Source: Deltaproteobacteria bacterium | GTDB taxonomy: Bacteria > Desulfobacterota > GWC2-55-46 > DRQE01 | Reading direction: 5' to 3' | DNA length: 64,000 nt | NCBI GenBank assembly: GCA_015492245.1 | Contig: WGFM01000033.1 | Span: 1-64,000, forward strand | Part shown: piece by piece, positions 18,306 through 29,571 of the stretch | Layout of the letters: each line of letters begins with the position of its first letter | Position numbering within the stretch: the stretch's first letter is position 1 | Program-made: the position numbers and the translations under genes | Notes under the pieces: model-generated | What the model was told of the DNA's origin: nothing | The model's input: the letters and a program-made list of their open reading frames with translations, nothing else | Database searches by the model: none

Positions 18306-18505
18306 TTTATGAAAGAGACCTCTGTTGCCTTTATAAGGGCCGTTACATGGTCTCCCACCTTGAGCTGCATCCTCTCCACACTGGTTGTGGTTATGACCCC
18401 TGCTATCTGGTGTTCACCCACCTGGATGACCACCTCGCTTACCACCTCACCCTTCTTGATTTCTATGATCTCTCCTGGTATCTGGTTTCTTCCTGACAGT
18501 TGCAT
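18302..18505 (-). CDS. mop: molbindin (single TOBE/Mop domain)
   Basis: MQLSGRNQIPGEIIEIKKGEVVSEVVIQVGEHQIAGVITTTSVERMQLKVGDHVTALIKATEVSFIK. Confidence 0.88.
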   Translation of the reverse strand: MQLSGRNQIPGEIIEIKKGEVVSEVVIQVGEHQIAGVITTTSVERMQLKVGDHVTALIKATEVSFIK

Positions 18506-18516
18506 CCTTAATGCGG

Positions 18517-19497
18517 TCAGCCTCCTATGTGTATCATAGATTTCTTTCTTCCCTCGGTGGAGAATGTGTACACCCCGGCCTCTGGCTTCATCTCTGTGGC
18601 CTTTCGTATGAGGGCTTCGAGCCCCTGTCGGTCTGCCCCGCCCCTTATGGCATCTCTCAGGGATACATCCATGTCAGCTGGAAGACAAAGATGAAGCCTG
18701 CCATCTGCAGTGAGGCGCAGTCTGTTGCAGCGCTCGCAGAATCGGTTGGAAAGGGGGGATATAAAGCCCACCCTGCCCCTGCCAGACCTCAAGGGCAGCA
18801 TATGTTCCGCACCACCTGGTTCTCCTCTTTCCTCTACCACCACGCGCTCCTTTATGTCCTCTCTTTCGAGCACCTCCTGGATCGGCATGTAGTGGCGTTT
18901 CCAGTCGAACCCGTCCCGCATGGGCATACACTCTATGAACCTCACACCCATGCCCCGCTCACTGGCAAAGTCTATGATACCTGCCAGCTCGTCCTCGTTT
19001 ATACCCCGCATGACCACCGTGTTGAGTTTGACAGGCACAAGCCCCTCCCTGAGGGCTGCCTCTATGCCCTCCAGTGCCAGTGAGAGTCTGCCCCCGCCTG
19101 TTATGAGGCGGAACTTTTCGGCATCAAGGGTGTCCATGCTTATATTGACCCTTTTGAGGCCCGCCTCTTTGAGCCTCCTGGCAAATCTTGGAAGAAGGGT
19201 GGCGTTGGTCGTAAGGGTGGTCTCCCTTATGCCCTCGATTGCGTTGACCATGCCCACAAGCTCTGCAATGCCCTTCCTTACAAGCGGCTCTCCACCGGTA
19301 AACCTTATCTTCTCGACCCCCATGGACGCCATGACGGTGATGATTTCTGTAAGCTCCGAAAAACTCAGAACCTGGTTTCGCTCCCTGTGTTTCTCCTGTG
19401 GGCGGCTACAGTAGTTGCAGCGGTGGTTACACCTGTCGGTTACAGATACACGAAGGTAGGTTATGGCTCTGCCAAATCTGTCAACAAGGGGCTTCAT
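18517..19497 (-). CDS. moaA: GTP 3',8-cyclase
   Basis: LRVSVTDRCNHRCNYCSRP radical SAM motif; C-terminal CERCNRLRLTADGRLHLCL; -GG terminus. Confidence 0.95.
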   Translation of the reverse strand: MKPLVDRFGRAITYLRVSVTDRCNHRCNYCSRPQEKHRERNQVLSFSELTEIITVMASMGVEKIRFTGGEPLVRKGIAELVGMVNAIEGIRETTLTTNATLLPRFARRLKEAGLKRVNISMDTLDAEKFRLITGGGRLSLALEGIEAALREGLVPVKLNTVVMRGINEDELAGIIDFASERGMGVRFIECMPMRDGFDWKRHYMPIQEVLEREDIKERVVVEERGEPGGAEHMLPLRSGRGRVGFISPLSNRFCERCNRLRLTADGRLHLCLPADMDVSLRDAIRGGADRQGLEALIRKATEMKPEAGVYTFSTEGRKKSMIHIGG

Positions 19498-19544
19498 ACA
19501 GGAAATCTTACCAGAAGATGGGGGACAATTCAATTCCATAAAGG

Positions 19545-21695
19545 CTATATGGTAAAGAGGTAGGTGAGTTTCAAGATGATGATTCTATCCACCCGGTCTT
19601 CTGTGCCTGTATGGTGGCGTTCGTTGTAGACTAAGTATATGTCGCTGTTCGGTCTGTACTCGTAGTTGAAGCGTATGTTGAAGGAGCGCTGGTCCATATC
19701 GTCGTTCCATTGCAGAAGTGCGTTAAGGAAGGCACGGGTGGTTATGGTGTATTCTATGGAGGTGGTTACAAGGTTTGCCGTAAAAGAGCCCTGGGGAAGG
19801 CTCACATCCTCACGGGTGAGGCCAGGGCTTATCTTGAGGTATCTTGCTGGCACCATGTTGAGCGAGCCTGTATAGGATGTTCTACTTCCCCCATAGTAGT
19901 CGCCCTTTTCCGCAACAATGATGCCAGAGAGCCTTCTTCTATCATCTGTAGAAAGGGCCAGGTATACCGAGGGGTTTGTATACCCCCCCCGGGGTATAAC
20001 TATGGAGGGTCTTATCTCGAAGTCGTAGTCCAGGCGGTCGAACTCCTTCTTGAATGCCAGCTCGAGGGTGTCTCCGCTGTGAAGGGTTACCGAAAGCCCT
20101 GTGTTCAGGTTTCTGCCCACAAGGCGTCCCTTCTGGTCGGACAGATACTTGAGGAGCACATAGGGCGCATACTCCCTTACAACAGAGCCTTCTGGTCTTA
20201 TGAAAAGATGGGTATAGGATGTGGTCTCCTTTATATCTGTTCGCCGGACAAAGCCCACCTCGGGGTTGAAGTTCTCTTCCACATCGAGATGGGACAGGCT
20301 CAAGAGCAGGCGGGGGTCATACCACATAAGCTTAATGTAGCCTGCCCCATCGTTGCCAGAGATACCCCTGCTGTAGGTCTTGACCAGGAAGGAGCTTACA
20401 TAGAGGTGGTCGAGGAAGACCAGCCTTGTATCCACACCGATGGTCCTGTTGAAGGAGCCATCCTGGGGCTCCTTGTTTATGGCAAGGATGCCCACCCTTG
20501 ACCTCGAGAGTATGTCTTTCTTGAGCCTTATGACCGTGTAGTTGGTCTGTGGCACAGAAGATGTCTCCTTGGTCTCTATATTGAGCAGTCCTATGCCGTA
20601 TGTGCCGAGCTTGCCAGTAAGCTTCACCCCTGCAAGTATGGGTATCTCCTTGCCACCAGAGAGCCCGATCCTTCTTGAGAAGAAGGGCTGAACCTTTGCC
20701 CTGAGACCGAACTCGAAGAAACCAGAGCCCTCGAGGAAGAACTCCCTTTTTTCAGGGAAGAAGAGGGGAAAACGGGTTATGTTTATGGAGAGCTCATCTG
20801 CCTCTACCTGTGCAAAGTCCGTATTGAGGGTGATGTCAAGGGTGAGGTGTGGTGTTATGGCATACTTTATGTCAATCCCCATGTCCTTTGTTGTCTCTGT
20901 TGTGTCGGAGCCTTCTGATGGCACTCTTTCGAGACCTGCGAGTATGTAGGGCTTTATCTCCATGTTTCTTCCCTGGCGTATGTCTTCAAGCCCTGCAAGG
21001 TGGCCAGCGAGAGAGAGTCGCCACATGGAGGCATCGAGCGGAAGGGGTGCCCAGTAGACCTCCTCGTTCTTTTTGCGTATGATACGGCGTAGCTGTAGCC
21101 CCCAGGTGGAAACCCTGTTGCTATCGAATCGCAGGGTGCTGAAGGGTATCTTCATCTCCACCTGCCAGCCCTCCAGGGTCATGCGGGAGGCAACCTGCCA
21201 CAGGCCATCCCAGTCCGTGTTCACCTCTCTGCCCTCGTCGAATACAACCGCATCGAGCCTTGCCCCGAGGGGGTTGGTCTCGAAGAAGAAACCATTGCGG
21301 TGGTCATGGTATGTATCTATAAGGACTGCGAAGGTGTCGTTGCGGTAGAGGGGGCCGTCTCTGCGCATCTCATCGGCTATTATCCCGGTGGGGTCTGAAT
21401 CGTAGAGGATGGCACCTATGTAGAGGTTCTCGCTGTCGTAAAGAACCCTTACAACAGTCTTCTCTGTGGCTGATCTTCCAGGGTAGGGCTCGCGCTGGGT
21501 GAAGCCGGTTGCATAAGGGGCGTCCTTCCATCCCTGTTCATCGAGCCTGCCATCGAGCACAATGTGGCCTGCTTCGACCCTCTCCGCCCTTAGCTCCGAG
21601 GATGCCTCCAGAGGCATGGGGTGAAGAAGAGAGGCCAGCAGCAGGACTACCACAGGAATAAGCACCATGTTATTTCTGTCTAAAGAGGAATCCAT
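19545..21695 (-). CDS. DUF5916-like protein: CBM9-like N-terminal domain plus outer-membrane beta-barrel
   Basis: VLDGRLDEQGWKDAPYATGFTQREPYPG..TEKTVVRVLYDSENLYIGAI...; aromatic/alternating C-terminal strands. Confidence 0.72.
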   Translation of the reverse strand: MDSSLDRNNMVLIPVVVLLLASLLHPMPLEASSELRAERVEAGHIVLDGRLDEQGWKDAPYATGFTQREPYPGRSATEKTVVRVLYDSENLYIGAILYDSDPTGIIADEMRRDGPLYRNDTFAVLIDTYHDHRNGFFFETNPLGARLDAVVFDEGREVNTDWDGLWQVASRMTLEGWQVEMKIPFSTLRFDSNRVSTWGLQLRRIIRKKNEEVYWAPLPLDASMWRLSLAGHLAGLEDIRQGRNMEIKPYILAGLERVPSEGSDTTETTKDMGIDIKYAITPHLTLDITLNTDFAQVEADELSINITRFPLFFPEKREFFLEGSGFFEFGLRAKVQPFFSRRIGLSGGKEIPILAGVKLTGKLGTYGIGLLNIETKETSSVPQTNYTVIRLKKDILSRSRVGILAINKEPQDGSFNRTIGVDTRLVFLDHLYVSSFLVKTYSRGISGNDGAGYIKLMWYDPRLLLSLSHLDVEENFNPEVGFVRRTDIKETTSYTHLFIRPEGSVVREYAPYVLLKYLSDQKGRLVGRNLNTGLSVTLHSGDTLELAFKKEFDRLDYDFEIRPSIVIPRGGYTNPSVYLALSTDDRRRLSGIIVAEKGDYYGGSRTSYTGSLNMVPARYLKISPGLTREDVSLPQGSFTANLVTTSIEYTITTRAFLNALLQWNDDMDQRSFNIRFNYEYRPNSDIYLVYNERHHTGTEDRVDRIIILKLTYLFTI

Positions 21696-21957
21696 AAGAA
21701 AGCGTGCAGATAAAGGCGGAACAACAATAAAACCGGCAGAGGGGCTGCAACCCCTCTACACATGGATAGTCAAAAAAACAAAGGTCGGGGATACATGGTT
21801 ACTCTCTGCTTTGCCCCATTTCGGCCTTGTCGAAATGGCCAAGATGCTGGTAAATTATAGATTATACCATCGAGGCATGTCAACGATTGTTTTCAACATG
21901 GGATAGTATTGCCACAGGGGTGGCGCCCTGTTACAACCTTGCACTTGAGAAACTGCC

Positions 21958-21986
21958 TTGACAAATCATTGCCTGTAAGTTATAGA
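21958..21986 (+). promoter_or_regulatory. sigma70-like promoter for cytochrome genes
   Basis: TTGACA(21958-21963)-N17-TATAGA(21981-21986). Confidence 0.65.
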
Positions 21987-22021
21987 TTTTTAGATTTATG
22001 TTTTTTGGTGAAGGGTCAATT

Positions 22022-22699
22022 ATGTCAGGTGTGATTAAGACAGTTTCCCTTGCGGTATCTGTTCTTCTCTGTGTATTTCTTCTATCTGTCCCTGGTGCCA
22101 GTGGTGGGATGGCGGCGGAGGGTAGGAGGGTGTTTGTGGAAAGGGGGTGTGGAGAGTGCCACACAACCGAAAGACCTCTCAGAAGGCCCACATTTGAGGA
22201 GTTCCTCACGGAGAAGGGCCCTCCCCTGTGGTATGCAGGAAGCAAGTTCAGAAAGGGCTGGCTTAAGGAGTGGCTTACATCTCCGGAGCCTGTAAGACCC
22301 ATGGCCTACAACTCCCTTAAGGAGCGAAATCCCGATAACCATCCTGCCCTCGGCAGCAAGGAGGCAGAGGCAGTTGCAGAGTATCTGGCAACTCTCAAGG
22401 TAGAAGGGCTCAAAAGGGGTGTGGTAAGGCCAGAGAAGAATGTGAGGGGAAGGATAATATTTGAGAAGAAGCTGGGCTGCTACGGATGTCATCTTGTAAG
22501 GAAGGGCAGAAGGATTGTGGGTGGGCTCAGTGGACCAAGCCTCGTTGGTGCAGGCAGAAGGCTCGAGCCCGACTGGATATACGCCTTTCTGAAGGATAAA
22601 AACCTCTTCGTGCCATATACATCCATGCCTGTATATGTGGGTATCATAACCGACAGGGAGATGCGCATACTTTCAGGATATGTGGCTTCCATGGAATAG
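22022..22699 (+). CDS. secreted diheme c-type cytochrome
   Basis: Signal peptide; CGECH and CYGCH heme motifs. Confidence 0.85.
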   Translation: MSGVIKTVSLAVSVLLCVFLLSVPGASGGMAAEGRRVFVERGCGECHTTERPLRRPTFEEFLTEKGPPLWYAGSKFRKGWLKEWLTSPEPVRPMAYNSLKERNPDNHPALGSKEAEAVAEYLATLKVEGLKRGVVRPEKNVRGRIIFEKKLGCYGCHLVRKGRRIVGGLSGPSLVGAGRRLEPDWIYAFLKDKNLFVPYTSMPVYVGIITDREMRILSGYVASME

Positions 22700-23045
22700 A
22701 ATCATAGTGGCGTTGCTCCTGGCCTTTCTTTTCACAATCCCTGCATCGGCTCTTAGGGTAAAGGAGAACTATCTTTTCTACTGCGCACCGTGCCATGGCC
22801 TTGATGGTAGGGGAGAGGGGCCCAACGCGACACCCACACAACCTGTGACACCACGAAACCATCGCAACCCAAAAGAGATGGAGAAACTCTCGGACGAGGA
22901 CATAATAAATGTAATAAGGTTCGGGGGCAGGGCAACGGGTATATCAACACTCATGCCCCCTTACAGGAATACACTTACAGAAGAGGAGATTCTGGAGCTC
23001 AAGGACTACCTGAGAGAGCTTTGCCAGTGCAGTGGGCCAAGGTAA
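22680..23045 (+). CDS. secreted monoheme c-type cytochrome
   Basis: YCAPCHGLDGRGEGPNA; TLMPPYRNTLTEEEILELKDYLREL; overlaps upstream cytochrome ORF. Confidence 0.83.
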   Translation: MWLPWNRIIVALLLAFLFTIPASALRVKENYLFYCAPCHGLDGRGEGPNATPTQPVTPRNHRNPKEMEKLSDEDIINVIRFGGRATGISTLMPPYRNTLTEEEILELKDYLRELCQCSGPR

Positions 23046-23140
23046 ATTGCATAACCTATGAGAAATAATTTGACAAGATATGGAAAAGATTAAATAATAA
23101 AAAGCTCGAAAAGATAAACTAAACCTGATGGAGTAATGTT

Positions 23141-25592
<2,452 letters not shown>

Positions 25593-25656
25593 TGTGGCTT
25601 GAAGGAAAAGGCTTCCCTGTGTTATAATTGAAATCAATCTCAAACAGAGGGTATGT

Positions 25657-26418
25657 ATGAGAAGCATAAGGTCTTTTCTTGCACTTCTGTCAATAGTTCT
25701 GCTCAGTGCCTGTTCCACCACCAACACCCTTCAGGGAAGCCTGCCAGGGGCTGGGGAGCTATATACTAAAGGCATCTCAGCATACAACGAGGGGCTGTAC
25801 ACAGAGGGTGAAGAGTATCTGAGAAAGGTGCTCGAGGAATATCCGCTGAGCCCCTATTCAGTGGAGGCACAGCTCAAGCTTGCAGACATCTACTTCGTGC
25901 AGGAAAGATACGAGGAGGCCCAATCCTATTACACCACATTCTATACATTCCATCCCTCCCATCTCCGTGCTCCCTATGCACTGTTCCAGAAGGGGATGTG
26001 TCATCTGAGAGAGGTTGACACCATAGACAGGGATCAGACCCCCACAAGAAAGGCGCTCTTTGCGTTTCAGGATCTCATAACATACTATCCCGACAGCTTC
26101 TATGCCGAGAGGGCACGCACCATCACGGCATTCCTTGAAGAGAGGCTTGCAGAGAACGAGTTCTATGTGGGGATGTTCTACTACAGGAAGGGAGACTACA
26201 GGGGGGCCCTCATGAGGTTCAGAAAGATACTGGAGGATTATCCCCACACACATGTGGTTGAGAAGACCCTCTACCATGTTGGAGAGGTGTACATACACCT
26301 CGAGGAAGAAGAGCTTGCACAGCAGACATTCAGAACCCTTGTGGACAGGTTTCCCAACAGCCCCTATGTTAGCATAGCGAAGAACAGACTCAGGTCCCCT
26401 GTGGAAGGGGAGGAGTAA
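25657..26418 (+). CDS. BamD/YfiO-like TPR lipoprotein
   Basis: Lipobox LLSACSTT; TPR repeats AYNEGLYTEGEEYLRKVLEEYPLSPYS. Confidence 0.78.
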   Translation: MRSIRSFLALLSIVLLSACSTTNTLQGSLPGAGELYTKGISAYNEGLYTEGEEYLRKVLEEYPLSPYSVEAQLKLADIYFVQERYEEAQSYYTTFYTFHPSHLRAPYALFQKGMCHLREVDTIDRDQTPTRKALFAFQDLITYYPDSFYAERARTITAFLEERLAENEFYVGMFYYRKGDYRGALMRFRKILEDYPHTHVVEKTLYHVGEVYIHLEEEELAQQTFRTLVDRFPNSPYVSIAKNRLRSPVEGEE

Positions 26419-26427
26419 GGAACTGGC

Positions 26428-27135
26428 ATGAAAGAAAGGTGGCAGGAGCTATACGAGATGGGCAAGCGTGCCTTCACTGAGAAGAACTACGAAGAGGCCC
26501 GCACCGTCTTCGAGAAGGTTGTGCGTGCCAAGGATGACTGCGCGGATGTATACAACATGCTGGGAATAATCTACTTTATAGACAATAGATACGACGAGGC
26601 CATAAGGGCCTTCAGGAAGGCCCTCGATATAAACCCCTTCTACATAGAGGCATCGTTGAATCTCTCCATAGTGTACAACGAAACAGGTGATTTCGAGAAG
26701 GCACAGCAGGCCTATGCCGCTGCCAAGGCATCAAGTGGAAGGAGCACCAGAACATACCTCGACCCCTATGTCAAGGGAAGGCTTGCCAACAAGCATGCAG
26801 AGATAGGGGACATATACCGTGAGCTTGGTCTATACTACGATGCCGCAAGGGAATACAACATGGCACTGGCCCTGAGGGCAGACCTGGTGGATGTAAAGAT
26901 GCGGCTCGGTATGGTATACAGAAACATGGGAGACCACAAGAAGTCTGTGGCTGAACTCAAGGAGGCGAAAGATCTGAATCCAAAGTTCCTTCCAGCAAGG
27001 ATACAGCTGGGGCTCACCTACTATGCCATGGGAGAGAAGGAGAAGGCACGGGATGAATGGGCCGAGGTGCTGAAATACAATCCAAACGACAGGCTCGTCA
27101 GGATGTATCTGAAGCTGGTAGGTGTTAAGAGCTGA
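26428..27135 (+). CDS. tetratricopeptide repeat protein
   Basis: NYEEARTVFEKVVRAKDDCADVYNMLGIIYFIDNRYDEAIRAFRKALDINP. Confidence 0.85.
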   Translation: MKERWQELYEMGKRAFTEKNYEEARTVFEKVVRAKDDCADVYNMLGIIYFIDNRYDEAIRAFRKALDINPFYIEASLNLSIVYNETGDFEKAQQAYAAAKASSGRSTRTYLDPYVKGRLANKHAEIGDIYRELGLYYDAAREYNMALALRADLVDVKMRLGMVYRNMGDHKKSVAELKEAKDLNPKFLPARIQLGLTYYAMGEKEKARDEWAEVLKYNPNDRLVRMYLKLVGVKS

Positions 27136-27238
27136 CTCCTGCCTGTAAAGACCACCCCGCTTGTAGAACAGCCACCATAGGGAAGATACCACACCAGATG
27201 AGCAGATACCTGCAAGAATCATACATCAACAGTTTCTC

Positions 27239-27267
27239 TTGACATATACCTGCATTTATAGTATTTC
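27239..27267 (+). promoter_or_regulatory. putative promoter of peptide-modification cassette
   Basis: TTGACA(27239-27244)-N17-TATTTC(27262-27267); alternative TATAGT/TATGAT nearby. Confidence 0.45.
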
Positions 27268-27314
27268 TATGATAGTTTAAACACATCATCGATTCTTTCA
27301 AATCAGAAACTTTC

Positions 27315-27344
27315 TGTTGACCATCCTGAAAGAGATGGTCAACA
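27315..27344. promoter_or_regulatory. 11-bp perfect inverted repeat in cassette leader
   Basis: TGTTGACCATC(27315-27325)-N8-GATGGTCAACA(27334-27344). Confidence 0.55.
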
Positions 27345-27572
27345 TGTTCTGGAAGACAGGTCAGCTGGCAACATTCCTGCCCCTTGTGAGTGTCTCATCC
27401 TTGTTTTCGTTTTCTGAAGGACCTGTTTCTGTGTTATAGGCATTCGTTGAAGGTTTTATAAGTGGCTTCCTGCGCTGGCAGTGCCGGAAGGTGTGTGGCA
27501 GAGGGTTCGTGGAAGATGGGCTTCCATGGGGTAGCTTCAGTGAGAACAAAAAAGAGTAAAGGAGGTGGAGTT

Positions 27573-28067
27573 ATGTCGAGACAGGAACCTGTGGCACTAA
27601 AGTATCTTATGTGCAGCAAAGAGGCGGAAGAGCTGATGGAAAGAGGAGAGAGGGTGGCTCTTAAGTATCTTATGTGCAGTAGAGAAGGCCAGATGGGCCT
27701 CAAGGATGCGGTTGCTCTCAAGTATCTTATGTGCAGCAAGGAGGCCGAGGGGCAGATAGACAATAACGAGCCTGTGGCACTGAAGTACCTGATGTGCAGT
27801 AGAGAGATGAGCTCAATAGAAGCAAAGGACGCAGTTGCGCTTAAGTATCTGATGTGCAGCAGAGAGGCTGACGATATGCTCGCACGGGGTGAAAGCGTTT
27901 CGTTAAAGTATCTGATGTGCAGCAGAGAGGCAGGCGAGATAAACCCTGAGGCAGCGGTGGCGTTGAAGTATCTTATGTGCAGCAGACCGATAGATGAGCT
28001 CTCAAGGGGTGGAGACACCGTTGCACTCAAATATATCATGTGCAGTAAGGAACTGGAGGAAAAGTAA
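27573..28067 (+). CDS. repeat-containing RiPP-like precursor peptide, 164 aa, eight V[AS]LKY[LI]MCS[KR] motifs
   Basis: RBS AAAGGAGGTGGAG before ATG 27573; repeats begin at 27591, 27654, 27711, 27774, 27834, 27897, 27957, 28020; every Cys and every aromatic residue lies in a repeat. Confidence 0.85.
   Translation: MSRQEPVALKYLMCSKEAEELMERGERVALKYLMCSREGQMGLKDAVALKYLMCSKEAEGQIDNNEPVALKYLMCSREMSSIEAKDAVALKYLMCSREADDMLARGESVSLKYLMCSREAGEINPEAAVALKYLMCSRPIDELSRGGDTVALKYIMCSKELEEK
27591..28067 (+). repeat. eight in-frame imperfect coding repeats, 57-63 nt period
   Basis: Protein motif near-invariant while Leu/Ala/Val codons differ between copies (e.g. GCA CTA, GCT CTT, GCT CTC, GCA CTG, GCG CTT, TCG TTA, GCG TTG, GCA CTC). 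Confidence 0.95.
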
Positions 28068-28160
28068 CGGAGGCAGACAGAAAGTTCCACTCTTCGGTTG
28101 AGACAGTCCACGAATCCTCTTCACACAAACCCGGGTTTAAAGGACAGGAGACAGGCAGTA

Positions 28161-29570
28161 ATGGGTAACATGGCTGGTATAATGCGTTTTTTAGCAAGGG
28201 AAGGCAGCATACGGTTGTCCCATCAGCTCCATGTCTCGGAGCTTGCACCTGGCTGGAAGGGGGTCTACAGCCCCTTCGGACACAGGGTGGCATTCGTCTT
28301 CCATGAGGCATGGGAGGCACTCACCAGAAGAGAGTTCCACAGGGTGAGCCCACAGATGCTGGAATATCTCGTTGAGAACAACATCCTTGTGGAACAGGGC
28401 TTCGAGGAAAGATGGCTCAGGGAAAACCTTCCATCTTATCAGGTGGGTTTCAACTCCATGTACCTTGTGGTAACGCAGGGATGTAACTTCGGATGCAAGT
28501 ACTGTGCAGTAGTTGAGAATATAGACTCTTCAGAGCGGTTGAAGGAGAAGATGAGCCCTGAGACAGGTAAGAAGGCTGTGGAGTTCTTCGCCAGAGAGCT
28601 CAGGATAAGCAACCCACCCGATGCCAGGGTAACATTCTATGGTGGAGAACCCATGCTCAACAAGGAGCTCATCTTTGAACTGGTGCCACGCATAAAGGAG
28701 ATAAGCTATCCTGGCCAGACACAGGATGTGGAGGTTGTGATGATAACAAATGGCTATCTATACGATCCCAACCTTACAGAGCTGTTCAAGGAGTATGGAG
28801 TCGGTGTGTGCCTATCTCTTGATGGGACAAGGCGCCACCAGGATGCAACACGCGTTACACGGGACGGCAGACTGCCAACCTTCAACCGTGTTGTAGAGAA
28901 CTTCCGCAGATACAGGGACGCTGGACTCTCCATGGGTGTATCGACTGCACTGGGAAGTCACAATGTGCGAGACCTCAAAGAGATAAGTCTTTTTTATGCA
29001 GAGCTTGGTGCCCACTTTGTGGAATTTCAGATTCCCTACCAGGTTGCAAACGAGAGCAACCTGTTCTGGGTTTCAACAACAGAGCTTACAGGCTATCTCA
29101 TGGATGCCTATGAGACACTCAGGACACATAACATAGTGGAGGGAACGACCTATCGGCGTCTGAAAGACTTCGCCACAGGAAGGATACATACCAGAGACTG
29201 CGGGGCAAACGGTAACCAGCTCGTTGTGGCACCAGATGGCTCCATTGGACCATGCCACAGTCTGGTTGGAACGAGGAAGTTCTTCGAAGGAAATGTGAGA
29301 GAGCCCTGTAACCCGAGGAAGATGAAGAATTTTACCGAATGGGCAGCCAGGTTTCCGCTCAACATGGCAATATGCAAGGGATGTCCCTACATCTCGCTGT
29401 GTGGAGGTGGATGCACATACAACAGTTACATATCTACCGGCACCATATGGAACAAGGACCCCCAGGTGTGCGAATATATGAAGGGCATGGTGGACTGGAT
29501 ACTGAAGGACCTCTGGAAGGAGACGGGCATGGAAGCAAGATACGGCAGTATCGAGCAAAAAGAGGGGTAG
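28161..29570 (+). CDS. radical SAM/SPASM peptide maturase
   Basis: TQGCNFGCKYCAVVE (CxxxCxxC); SPASM-type Cys: DCGANGNQLVVAPDGSIGPCHSLVG...CKGCPYISLCGGGCTYN...CEYM; ATG 28161 preferred, ORF open from 28098. Confidence 0.88.
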   Translation: MGNMAGIMRFLAREGSIRLSHQLHVSELAPGWKGVYSPFGHRVAFVFHEAWEALTRREFHRVSPQMLEYLVENNILVEQGFEERWLRENLPSYQVGFNSMYLVVTQGCNFGCKYCAVVENIDSSERLKEKMSPETGKKAVEFFARELRISNPPDARVTFYGGEPMLNKELIFELVPRIKEISYPGQTQDVEVVMITNGYLYDPNLTELFKEYGVGVCLSLDGTRRHQDATRVTRDGRLPTFNRVVENFRRYRDAGLSMGVSTALGSHNVRDLKEISLFYAELGAHFVEFQIPYQVANESNLFWVSTTELTGYLMDAYETLRTHNIVEGTTYRRLKDFATGRIHTRDCGANGNQLVVAPDGSIGPCHSLVGTRKFFEGNVREPCNPRKMKNFTEWAARFPLNMAICKGCPYISLCGGGCTYNSYISTGTIWNKDPQVCEYMKGMVDWILKDLWKETGMEARYGSIEQKEG

Positions 29571-29571
29571 G

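Noticed and set aside
23046-23140. SAM riboswitch upstream of metK
   Set aside because: The ~95-nt AT-rich gap shows a promoter-like TTGACA but no SAM-box consensus.
27462-27572. N-terminal extension of the precursor (MASCAGSAGRCVAEG...) as a leader peptide
   Set aside because: No RBS at the upstream start, while AAAGGAGGTGGAG lies just before ATG 27573. The extension overlaps leader hairpins.
27591-28067. Regularly spaced ~27-nt repeats resembling a CRISPR array
   Set aside because: Repeats are in one open frame with an RBS, differ mainly at third codon positions, and spacers encode acidic peptide. This is a coding repeat, not CRISPR.
27434-28111. 225-aa minus-strand ORF with LLHIRYFSAT repeats
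   Set aside because: Mirror image of the precursor's repeats; no RBS; the plus-strand frame shows synonymous conservation and sits in an operon.
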